Made by a program: the position numbers and the translations under genes | Notes under the pieces: generated by a model | What the model saw: the letters and a program-made list of their open reading frames with translations, nothing else | The model's database searches: none | Told to the model about the DNA's origin: nothing | Assembly (NCBI GenBank): GCA_031550405.1 | Contig: JAVBOP010000067.1 | Coordinates: 1 to 6,158 of the forward strand | Reading direction: 5' to 3' | Length of the DNA: 6,158 bases | Source of the DNA: JAVBOP01 sp031550405 | GTDB taxonomy: Bacteria > Bacteroidota > Ignavibacteria > Kapaibacteriales > UBA2268 | In this document: piece after piece, positions 1-6,158 of the stretch | Position numbering within the stretch: position 1 is the stretch's first letter | Layout: every line of letters begins with the position of its first letter

Positions 1-3000
1 CCTCTTTGCCTGCAATATCAACAATCACTATGTTGTAATATCCTGCATTATCAGAGCTTACAGTTAAGCCGATATTGCCTTTGGTCGGATTGGGCGATAT
101 TGAAAGAACCTGCATATCGGCTTCTTTGATGCCCACAATGGTATTTGAAAGAGGCGACCAGCATTCACCACCGCTCGATATTTGGGCAGTATACTCGCCA
201 GAGCCAGCAGGAATATACCTTTGACCATCGGCGCCGCTTATTACGCTATTATTTTTAAGCCACCTGTATTTCACGGCTTCGGGTTCCACAAGCAATGTGT
301 CGGGAGGCGTATCTCCGCCCTCTTCTTCTGGCACACCTTTTAGCAGCGTTATGGTTGGAGTGTTCGACACAGGATATGTATTGACAGTAATGGTGTCTGA
401 ATATGCCGTACATCCTTGCTGCGACATGGCTGATGCCCAATATTTGCCTGGCTCTTTCACATAGATTCTGCGCCCGGTATCGCCTGTGTTCCAGCTATAT
501 GTGCCTGCCTGAAAACCAAGTGCAGCAGAAAGTGCTACACTGTCGCCGATACATATTTCGGGAGTTTTATTAGGTGTAACTTTCAGAGCATTAAATATTA
601 TCGGTGCTACTGTCAGCACGTTGCTTGCCCTTGAAAATTCGGCATCGGGGTTCGCAATAGCATAATATATGCCGCGTTTTTTTGCCCATATCTCTTTTGT
701 GGTTTCGCCTGTCGACCACAGGATATCATTGACATCGCTGTCGGCAACAAATAATTTAACGCTATCGCCATTGCAAAAGGTCAGATCGCCTTCATAATCA
801 ATAGTTATAGCAGGCTCATTCGATTCATTGACAGCGGTCTCCCATACGCCTCTGCCATACGTTGCCACCCGGAGCTTTTTAACTTGCGGTATCATGTCGA
901 TTTCCGAAACACTTACCCAAGGCAATCCCATGCCCCAGCGCTTGTAGTATGGCGCATTCCGTTCGGCATAATACACGCCTATATCTGTGCCGACATATAT
1001 CCTGTCGGGCGAGTCGGGTTGATAGAATACCGTATTGGCAGGCACGTTGGGCAGATTGCCGCTTAAATTCAGCCACTTCGTGCCATCATACATAAATACC
1101 TTGCTCGAATCTATAAAACTCGAATAGGAAACATATATGGTATCGGCATTGACAGGATGCACCGCAATGTCGGAAATACTGCCTGCGCCGGGAGAGGATA
1201 TGCTTGTCCACGTCTTGCCGGCATCGACTGTTTTTCTGATGCCGTTTAATGTAGCTGCATATATGTACTGGCCATTGCTTGGAGCCACTTTTATGGTTCT
1301 CAGAGTGGATGAATATGAGTATGAGTTGGATGTCAGCATGCGCCAGCTGTTGCCGTAATTATTGGAATGGTATATATTTGAGTAGCCTATATATAGGTTG
1401 TTAGGTGCGCTGGGATCTACTGCCAAAGGCGTAACCCATGCGCCGGTATCTATTACTCCAAATGTAGCATAGACTCCGCCGGGGCTAATCATATCGTATT
1501 TCCCCGAACTGGAATATCTGTCAAAATCTCCATTATATATTGACACATAGTATCGGCTTTCGTCCGTCGGGTCAAAGGCGCAGTCCATGCCGTCGCCGCC
1601 GCGTACATAGCGCCATGTGCTGTTGCTAAATCCTCGCGTGCCATTATCCTGCGCACCGGCAAGTATGTTATAGGCATCCTGTCTTGAATTATCAAACTTG
1701 TAGAACTGGGTAATGCCAAGCCCATTATTCAAAGCTGTCCATGTCTTGCCATAGTCTGTAGAATAGTCCAAACCGCCATCGTGAGCCGAATAAAGCTTAT
1801 CGCCTACATATTTCAAATCATGTATGTCTGCATGTACGTATGCAGCGCCCATACCGCCAGTCCAATGGGTTACGATAGAGAAAGACTTGCCTCCATTTGT
1901 GCTTCTCCATGTATTAACGCCGCCTATGAATATCGTGTTGGGGTCATCAGGAGCTACTGCCATTGCAAGGTCATAAAATCCCTGCCCTTTTGTCAGATCA
2001 CCGCCGGATGTGCCGTCATACCACCCTAAATAGTTTACCTTGTTTTTAGATAAAGTGTTAATATCTGTCCAGTTATCGCCGGAATTGTTTGTAGATATCA
2101 AACTGTAGAAGCCGCCCGCAATATTGGCTGACAGTGCATATACAATGTTAGGTTGTTGCTCGTTTGCTACTTCTATACATGTGCGTCTTGTATTGTCAAG
2201 AACTTTTACTGTCTGCCATGTATCGCCTGCGTCAGTTGAGCGCAGTATGTATGTCCTTGCAACAAAATTGGGGTCGTTCTGGGAAGATACTACATTAGTC
2301 ATCGTGGACGCATACAGCACATTAGGGTCGCCCGGCTTTTGCTCCATGTCGGAAGCATGCACCGCATCGCTTGTTACCACCCATGTGTTGCCGCCGTCAA
2401 TGGATTTCATGATGCCTTTATTTGTTGCTGCCACTACCATGTTTTCATTATTCGGATGTACCCATAATCGGGTAATCAGCCTGCCTGAACTTAACTGTAT
2501 TTCCTCGCCAACTATCTGCCATGTATCGCCGCCGTCAGTGGATTTTATAATGCCGATGCTGTAAGATTTCATGGTTGAGCCTGCTCCATCATTATCGCCA
2601 GTGGCAACATATATGACATTTGGATTGGATTTGGCAATAGCAACATCGGAAACGCCTAAAGACATAAATTCAGTTTGCAGCAATGCCGTCCATGTCTGTC
2701 CAGAATTTTTGGAAACCCATAACCCTCCAGATGCGGAACCAACCCATATCTCATTGGCATTTGATGGATTGGGGCGTATAATATTCAGCCTGCCAACACC
2801 AGCATTTGCCCCCGAAGACGGTGGGTCTGCCGTAGGTCCAAGTTCCGTCCAGCTTGGTGGTGCCATTAGTGAATTTCTATATTTATCATACTGTCTTCGT
2901 TCTTTTTCTACCTGTTTCCAGGCATCAATATATCGCTCAATTGGCGGAAAATTGCCATGCTCATCCACTCGTCTCTCCCAAAACCACACCCAGCGATTGA

Positions 3001-3190
3001 ATTGCTTGTATTCTCCCTTTTTCTTATCCACTCCAATAGTGTCCCAATATTTCCATCGAGCCTCTACCGCCTTGAAAAAATTGTCGTTTATCGAATCAGG
3101 AAATGCAACGCCGCGCTGCGCCAAACCTTGATAAGAAATAGAAAAAGCAATAAATAAAATCATTATTTTTTTTAATTGGAAAATTTTCAT
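1..3190 (-). CDS. Secreted Asp-box (BNR/sortilin-like) beta-propeller protein with T9SS type A sorting domain, partial (C-terminus cut by window edge)
   Basis: The frame is open from the ATG at 3190 to the left edge (1063 codons, no stop). Residues 1-24 form a signal peptide: Lys near the start, a hydrophobic core, then GLA before Gln25. A Trp/Arg-rich region follows (about 62-80), then a GRLNII...GSASGGLW entry motif. Nine Asp-boxes of the S-x-D/N-x-G-x-T/S-W type start near residues 160, 217, 263, 318, 366 (one residue longer), 430, 477, 609 and 654, as in sortilin/VPS10, BNR and GH74 propellers; a QDNGT motif lies between the seventh and eighth. About three Ig-like modules follow (796-870, 875-945, 950-1021). 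PNPTKG at 1033-1038 opens a type A sorting domain. Such domains usually run about 75-80 residues, so roughly 45-50 are probably missing. Family knowledge implies Sec export, T9SS passage across the outer membrane, and release or surface anchoring. Enzymatic activity cannot be inferred; adhesin, glycosidase or sialidase-like roles are all possible. The gene is visibly GC-richer than its neighbours. Confidence 0.93.
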   Translation of the reverse strand, partial: MKIFQLKKIMILFIAFSISYQGLAQRGVAFPDSINDNFFKAVEARWKYWDTIGVDKKKGEYKQFNRWVWFWERRVDEHGNFPPIERYIDAWKQVEKERRQYDKYRNSLMAPPSWTELGPTADPPSSGANAGVGRLNIIRPNPSNANEIWVGSASGGLWVSKNSGQTWTALLQTEFMSLGVSDVAIAKSNPNVIYVATGDNDGAGSTMKSYSIGIIKSTDGGDTWQIVGEEIQLSSGRLITRLWVHPNNENMVVAATNKGIMKSIDGGNTWVVTSDAVHASDMEQKPGDPNVLYASTMTNVVSSQNDPNFVARTYILRSTDAGDTWQTVKVLDNTRRTCIEVANEQQPNIVYALSANIAGGFYSLISTNNSGDNWTDINTLSKNKVNYLGWYDGTSGGDLTKGQGFYDLAMAVAPDDPNTIFIGGVNTWRSTNGGKSFSIVTHWTGGMGAAYVHADIHDLKYVGDKLYSAHDGGLDYSTDYGKTWTALNNGLGITQFYKFDNSRQDAYNILAGAQDNGTRGFSNSTWRYVRGGDGMDCAFDPTDESRYYVSIYNGDFDRYSSSGKYDMISPGGVYATFGVIDTGAWVTPLAVDPSAPNNLYIGYSNIYHSNNYGNSWRMLTSNSYSYSSTLRTIKVAPSNGQYIYAATLNGIRKTVDAGKTWTSISSPGAGSISDIAVHPVNADTIYVSYSSFIDSSKVFMYDGTKWLNLSGNLPNVPANTVFYQPDSPDRIYVGTDIGVYYAERNAPYYKRWGMGLPWVSVSEIDMIPQVKKLRVATYGRGVWETAVNESNEPAITIDYEGDLTFCNGDSVKLFVADSDVNDILWSTGETTKEIWAKKRGIYYAIANPDAEFSRASNVLTVAPIIFNALKVTPNKTPEICIGDSVALSAALGFQAGTYSWNTGDTGRRIYVKEPGKYWASAMSQQGCTAYSDTITVNTYPVSNTPTITLLKGVPEEEGGDTPPDTLLVEPEAVKYRWLKNNSVISGADGQRYIPAGSGEYTAQISSGGECWSPLSNTIVGIKEADMQVLSISPNPTKGNIGLTVSSDNAGYYNIVIVDIAGKE
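2381..2554 (-). repeat. Near-identical Asp-box repeat pair inside the secreted protein gene
   Basis: Two 36-base segments, 2381-2416 and 2519-2554, match at 31 of 36 positions by eye. They lie 138 bases (46 codons) apart in the same frame and encode GIMKSIDGGNTW and GIIKSTDGGDTW. A third, weaker copy begins at 2216. The spacing equals one propeller blade, so this looks like blade duplication plus conservation, not a mobile repeat. Confidence 0.7.
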
Positions 3191-3226
3191 TATCCTTTTT
3201 TTGTTTAATTGATACATAATACCTTT

Positions 3227-3253
3227 CTAAAATACAAAGAATTGCTCTAACAA
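3227..3253 (-). promoter_or_regulatory. Weak candidate Bacteroidota-type promoter for the secreted protein gene
   Basis: On the minus strand a TTG (3253-3251) is followed after 16 bases by TATTTTAG (3234-3227). This matches the Bacteroidota -7 element TAnnTTTG at five of six fixed positions, but the spacing is one base below the usual 17-23. It lies about 36 bases upstream of the ATG at 3190. A short AAAGGA just before the ATG could be a ribosome-binding site but is very close to the start. Such matches arise easily by chance in AT-rich DNA. The rest of the 3191-3309 gap shows no terminator-like hairpin or small gene. Confidence 0.2.
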
Positions 3254-3309
3254 CCTACACCTTCTTACTCCGCCGCCATCTTTATCCAGCCTTATATGGT
3301 AATTGCAGA

Positions 3310-4215
3310 TTATATATTATTTATCCGGATTGCGCCATATCTCAATCCATAGATGCTGACAAAAAATGAATTTTTATTCATAAATCTAAGCAATTCATCC
3401 AATAATATCACTCCGGCAGACAAAACATCCGCCCTGCCGTTTTCAATTCCATATTTTGTGGTCAAATCATCAAATGAAGCGTTAAGTATTTTATTTTTAA
3501 CACGATTAAATGTGATTTCATCGAACATGTACTTATGAATTTTAGCGGCATCATATTCCAGCAAATTCATCGCAATGGCAGCAAGCGCGGTGGGAGTGCC
3601 CGACACTGCGACGATATTTCCTCTAAAATCATTGGCATCTATTCGTGATAAATATTTTTTTATATATTCAGTGGTCAATTTAAATTGCTCATTATCAACT
3701 GGTTGCACCAACTTCAATTTTTCGGTGATTTTTACAACACCAATAGGAATGCTTATCTTTTTGATAATTTGCCGATTTTTTCCATAAATCAATTCCGTAG
3801 AACCGCCGCCAATGTCAATAACTGTCGTCTCCTCGTCGGAAAACACAGCGCCAACAAAACTGTATTCAGCCTCCTGTTCGCCAGAAATCACGTCAATATT
3901 GAAATTAGTTTGACCGAATGAAGCATTAAGAATATCAATAACTTGCGCCGAATTTTCAGCCTCTCGAACAGCACTTGTCGCCAATGCAATTATTTTATCG
4001 ACCGCCAGCTCATTACATATTTTTTTGAAATCATGCAGCACCTTTTTCGCCCGTTCAATCGCCGCTTCAGAAATTTTTCCAGTGTGCTGGATATTCTCGC
4101 CAAGCCTTGCAATTGCCTGTACATCGCACAAAATCTTTATCTCACCATTCGGCAATTTTTCACAAATTATCATTAAAATCGTATTTGAACCAATATCTAT
4201 AGCTGCTATTTTCAT
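3310..4215 (-). CDS. ppx: Ppx/GppA family phosphatase, short form (exopolyphosphatase or pppGpp phosphohydrolase-like)
   Basis: This 301-residue cytoplasmic protein belongs to the actin/Hsp70-like ASKHA phosphatases that hydrolyse inorganic polyphosphate and/or pppGpp. Visible motifs are DIGSNT (7-12, phosphate-binding loop), ATSAVREAEN (79-88), SGEQEAEYSF (111-120, containing the likely catalytic Glu, probably E115), DIGGGSTEL (134-142, second phosphate loop), SGTPTALAAI (205-214), GRADVLSAG (260-268) and GLRYGAI (290-296). The length fits the two-domain short form common in bacteria; E. coli Ppx has about 510 residues with extra C-terminal domains, absent here. The conserved LREG motif near the end reads LRYG. 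The start is firm because DIGSNT sits at the expected distance from Met1, and the ATG overlaps the aroB stop by one base (TAATG), suggesting translational coupling. The family is secure; polyphosphate versus pppGpp preference cannot be read from sequence, so the symbol is provisional. Confidence 0.93.
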   Translation of the reverse strand: MKIAAIDIGSNTILMIICEKLPNGEIKILCDVQAIARLGENIQHTGKISEAAIERAKKVLHDFKKICNELAVDKIIALATSAVREAENSAQVIDILNASFGQTNFNIDVISGEQEAEYSFVGAVFSDEETTVIDIGGGSTELIYGKNRQIIKKISIPIGVVKITEKLKLVQPVDNEQFKLTTEYIKKYLSRIDANDFRGNIVAVSGTPTALAAIAMNLLEYDAAKIHKYMFDEITFNRVKNKILNASFDDLTTKYGIENGRADVLSAGVILLDELLRFMNKNSFFVSIYGLRYGAIRINNI

Positions 4216-5216
4216 TAAAAATTATTTATTATATTTACGAATTCACTAAGATTTACTTTTGCTAATTTTGCATTTCCTATTTCATCAATTACAGGAAAAT
4301 CAATAACTTTGCCTGTAATTTTTTTGTCGTAATTAATTTCGTTTATAATTTTTTTCAAATCAAATTTTTTTTCATCGAAATTGTTTAATAATGACAGATA
4401 ATTATGAATATTTTTTAATAAATCATTTGAAATAAATCCCATTTTATATGCGATTTTGCTTTCAATATACATTCCTGCAAGCACTGCTTCGCCATGGGAA
4501 ATATTGTAATTCAATTCAAATAAATGCCCTATAGTATGACCAAAATTCAATAACTTGCGTTGATTCAAATCAAATTCATCTTCATAAACAATTTTTAATT
4601 TTAGATTAATAGATTCTCTAATAATTTCAGACAAAATTTCACTTTCGCGACTAATTATTTTATTCCAATTTGCTTTAATTTTATCCAATAAGAATACATT
4701 TTTAAGTAAACTTATTTTTATGATTTCAGTCATTCCATCTATAATGTCCTTATTTTGCAAGCTATATAGAAATTTCACATTTATGTAAATATTTTCAGGT
4801 TGATAAATCGTGCCAATAATATTTTTGATGTTTTTAAAATTCATAGCGTTTTTCCCGCCAATCGCAGCATCCACCATTGCAAGCAAAGTTGTCGGAACAA
4901 AATTTACCCGAATGCCGCGCATAAAAATGGAAGCGATAAATCCAGTAATATCGCTGATTTCGCCTCCGCCAAATCCAACTAATAGTGTGTTTTTATTGGC
5001 ATTTAGGTTTATCATTTTTTCTAAAATCAATTCCAGATTTTTGATGCTTTTTATACTTTCATCTTCACTGAGAATAATACATTTTTTAGAAATTACGGGA
5101 TGAATTTCGAAGAGTAAATTAACAATATTTTTACTTGCAATCACAATTATATTGTTTTGAGATAAAATATCAGCAAGTTGTTCAGAATTAATAAAATTAA
5201 TGTTATTTTTTTTCAT
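4215..5216 (-). CDS. aroB: 3-dehydroquinate synthase
   Basis: This 333-residue cytoplasmic enzyme converts DAHP to 3-dehydroquinate, the second step of the shikimate pathway, using NAD and a divalent metal. Visible signatures are GFGGGEISDITGF (81-93, NAD-binding glycine motif), RGIRVNFVPTTLLAMVDAAI (100-119), GGKNAMNFKNIKNIIGTIYQP (starting at 120), GMTEIIK (161-167), NFGHTIGHLFE (224-234), ISHGEAVLAGM (239-249) and YDKKITGK (296-303). By comparison with the Aspergillus and E. coli enzymes, the metal ligands should be E164, H227 and H241, with H231 in the active site; all are present. The length is slightly below the typical 340-370. The protein is very rich in Lys, Ile and Asn and the gene is the most AT-rich in the window. 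The ATG at 5216 is followed by a run of eight A, with no Shine-Dalgarno. It is the first gene of a unit with the Ppx/GppA gene. The related 2-deoxy-scyllo-inosose and 2-epi-5-epi-valiolone synthases are less likely given the housekeeping context. Confidence 0.95.
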   Translation of the reverse strand: MKKNNINFINSEQLADILSQNNIIVIASKNIVNLLFEIHPVISKKCIILSEDESIKSIKNLELILEKMINLNANKNTLLVGFGGGEISDITGFIASIFMRGIRVNFVPTTLLAMVDAAIGGKNAMNFKNIKNIIGTIYQPENIYINVKFLYSLQNKDIIDGMTEIIKISLLKNVFLLDKIKANWNKIISRESEILSEIIRESINLKLKIVYEDEFDLNQRKLLNFGHTIGHLFELNYNISHGEAVLAGMYIESKIAYKMGFISNDLLKNIHNYLSLLNNFDEKKFDLKKIINEINYDKKITGKVIDFPVIDEIGNAKLAKVNLSEFVNIINNF

Positions 5217-5242
5217 AAATTATATCATCTCGTTAAAACGCA

Positions 5243-5276
5243 TAAAGATAGATAATTTTTTGCTATTTTTATGCAA
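5243..5276 (-). promoter_or_regulatory. Candidate Bacteroidota-type promoter for the aroB-ppx unit
   Basis: On the minus strand a TTG (5276-5274) is followed after 23 bases by TATCTTTA (5250-5243), matching TAnnTTTG at all fixed positions except the last. It lies 27 bases upstream of the aroB ATG, a reasonable leader length. The spacing is at the upper limit of the reported 17-23 range, and the region is AT-rich enough for chance matches. I could not find a comparable plus-strand element for the divergent SDR gene in 5217-5298. Confidence 0.3.
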
Positions 5277-5298
5277 TCTGACAAAACGAAACGAAAAA

Positions 5299-6015
5299 AT
5301 GAGAAAAAATGTACTTATCACAGGAGCCGCAAAACGCATTGGTGCTAACCTTGCTTTGCGCTTCGCTGAAAAAAAATGGAATGTAATAATTCATTATAAT
5401 ACTTCTGAAAAAGAAGCTATTCAGCTGAAAAATCAAATAATTAACCACGGAATAGAAGTATCTGTTCTTAAAGCAGATTTAACAAATGAAAATGAAATTA
5501 TTAATTTATTTTCAGAAATAAATGCGATTTATGGCAAATTAGATGTTTTAATAAATAATGCAGGAATTTTTCATCAACCGCTTGATAATCCGCAAATTGA
5601 TGCCAATTTTTGGGATAAAATTTTTAATATCAATCTTCGCTCGCAATTTTTGACTTCTCGCGAATTTGCAAAATATGCGAATGAAAATGCCAAAATAATT
5701 AATTTTGCTTCGCTTGGCGGTTTGGAAATTTGGAAAAAACGTATTCCTTATAATGTCTCGAAAGCGGCTGCAATCCAGCTTACCAAGGCGCTTGCGCGTG
5801 AATTTGCGCCTAAAATTTCTGTTAATTGCATTTGTCCTGGAATTGTGAAAATTGATGAAGATGAACATTTTGCAATTTCTACTGAAAAAATTCCGATGCA
5901 GAGATATGCCACCAGCGGTGATATTTTTGAGGCTGTTTATTTTTTCGCAACCTGCACGCCATATATCACCGCACAATTACTATTAATAGATGGTGGCCTG
6001 AATATAGCAAAATAA
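5299..6015 (+). CDS. Short-chain dehydrogenase/reductase, pteridine reductase/FolM-like
   Basis: This 238-residue cytoplasmic, single-domain Rossmann-fold oxidoreductase has the length of classical SDRs. Visible motifs are TGAAKRIG (8-15, cofactor loop), HYN (32-34), ADL (59-61), NNAG (86-89), N112, catalytic S138, the YxxxK pair Y151/K155, PG (180-181) and a C-terminal DGG (231-233). The full Asn-Ser-Tyr-Lys tetrad is present, so it should be active. Classical SDRs have Gly where Arg13 stands; the RIG version plus the His-Tyr after beta-2 is typical of PTR1/FolM pteridine reductases, which are NADPH-dependent and reduce dihydropterins. That assignment is inference, and other substrates are possible. 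The start at 5299 is chosen because the first beta strand (NVLITG) begins there; an in-frame ATG at 5200 would add 33 residues lacking SDR homology and would overlap the aroB start. It is divergent from aroB with 82 bases between. Its leader is A-rich with no Shine-Dalgarno. Confidence 0.9.
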   Translation: MRKNVLITGAAKRIGANLALRFAEKKWNVIIHYNTSEKEAIQLKNQIINHGIEVSVLKADLTNENEIINLFSEINAIYGKLDVLINNAGIFHQPLDNPQIDANFWDKIFNINLRSQFLTSREFAKYANENAKIINFASLGGLEIWKKRIPYNVSKAAAIQLTKALAREFAPKISVNCICPGIVKIDEDEHFAISTEKIPMQRYATSGDIFEAVYFFATCTPYITAQLLLIDGGLNIAK

Positions 6016-6158
6016 ACAATATGCACTTATACCCATTCCTTGAGCAGTTTATCCACATTAAATGCTTATATTACACAATCTTATGGAATTTCAAACCAAA
6101 TTTTTAAATAAATATTTGCATTACAAATAAGAAAACATGCTGCATTAGCATTAAAAAA
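6016..6158. other. AT-rich non-coding tail after the SDR gene
   Basis: I see no gene here. Besides the DnaA-box-like 9-mers, it holds three GCATTA copies (6118-6123, then two in tandem at 6142-6153) and a small inverted repeat, ATGCT-GCATT-AGCAT, at 6137-6151. That hairpin has a five-base stem and is followed by A, not T, on the plus strand, so it is not a convincing terminator for the SDR gene. Confidence 0.5.
6027..6077 (+). promoter_or_regulatory. DnaA-box-like 9-mer cluster in intergenic DNA (tentative)
   Basis: TTATCCACA at 6049-6057 is a perfect match to the strong E. coli-type DnaA box (TTATnCACA). TTATACCCA at 6027-6035 differs at one position and TATTACACA at 6069-6077 at two. They fall within about 50 bases of AT-rich non-coding DNA just after the SDR stop. 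The cluster could be part of an origin or a DnaA titration/regulatory site, or chance: one-mismatch relatives also occur inside genes here, for example near 3024. No dnaA or dnaN is visible. Confidence 0.2.

Noticed and set aside
2124..3131. Plus-strand open frames of 146 and 186 codons opposite the large gene
   Set aside because: They lie antisense to a continuous, motif-rich minus-strand gene. Their apparent repeats (such as VSPPSVDF) are only the reverse reading of the Asp-box codons.
3155..3171. Run of eight A in the signal-peptide coding region, and another just after the aroB start, as phase-variation tracts
   Set aside because: Runs of this length are expected by chance in AT-rich DNA, and both genes are in frame. 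Nothing else suggests slippage control.
3191..3309. Possible small gene, tRNA or terminator in the gap between ppx and the secreted protein gene
   Set aside because: No tRNA cloverleaf, strong hairpin with T-run, or convincing short frame with a start signal could be seen.
5200..5298. 33-residue N-terminal extension of the SDR gene from an ATG at 5200
   Set aside because: The added residues have no SDR character, overlap the aroB start region, and would push the Rossmann TGxxxRIG motif far from its usual place near residue 10.
5548..5976. 142-codon minus-strand open frame opposite the SDR gene
   Set aside because: It is fully antisense to a gene with an intact catalytic tetrad. Its Arg/Ile/Asn-rich product shows no recognisable motif.
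6137..6151. Hairpin ATGCT-GCATT-AGCAT as a terminator
   Set aside because: The stem is only five base pairs, AT-rich, and followed by A on the plus strand, with no U-run in the transcript after the SDR.
1..6158. CRISPR array, insertion sequence, toxin-antitoxin or defence system
   Set aside because: No regularly spaced direct repeats, terminal inverted repeats or transposase/nuclease motifs were found on either strand. All large frames are accounted for by the four genes described.

Overview
The window most resembles a chromosomal segment from the Bacteroidota/Chlorobiota (FCB) group. The main pointer is the long gene at the left. It encodes a Sec-exported, Asp-box-rich protein that ends in the start of a type IX secretion (T9SS) type A sorting domain, and T9SS is essentially confined to that group. 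The AT-rich coding style, with many Lys, Ile and Asn residues, and the lack of Shine-Dalgarno sequences before most starts also fit. No finer placement is possible from this sequence.

Layout from left to right. (1) Positions 1-3190, minus strand: one uninterrupted reading frame of 1063 codons that runs off the left edge. I read every codon and found no internal stop. It has a signal peptide, a Trp-rich N-terminal region, nine Asp-box (BNR/sortilin-type) repeats likely forming one or two beta-propellers, about three Ig-like modules, and the first part of a T9SS sorting domain. (2) 3191-3309: a 119-base gap with a weak promoter candidate. (3) 3310-4215, minus strand: a short-form Ppx/GppA phosphatase. 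(4) 4215-5216, minus strand: AroB, 3-dehydroquinate synthase, whose stop codon overlaps the ppx start by one base (TAATG). (5) 5217-5298: a divergent intergenic region. (6) 5299-6015, plus strand: a short-chain dehydrogenase with the TGxxxRIG glycine motif of the pteridine reductase/FolM branch. (7) 6016-6158: an AT-rich non-coding tail with a perfect DnaA-box 9-mer and weaker copies.

How the genes fit together. aroB and ppx form a tight two-gene transcription unit joining aromatic (shikimate) biosynthesis to polyphosphate/(p)ppGpp-type phosphatase activity. The SDR is transcribed divergently. If it is a pteridine reductase, it would act in pterin/folate metabolism, which also draws on chorismate, but that link is inference. 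The large secreted protein has its own leader gap and a visibly higher GC content, so it looks like a separate unit, not part of the aroB-ppx operon.

I see no CRISPR array, tRNA, rRNA, insertion sequence, toxin-antitoxin pair or recognisable defence system. The window is mostly ordinary housekeeping genes beside one large surface or secreted protein. The points most worth checking are the function of the Asp-box protein, the substrate of the RIG-type SDR and the DnaA-box-like cluster at the right edge.
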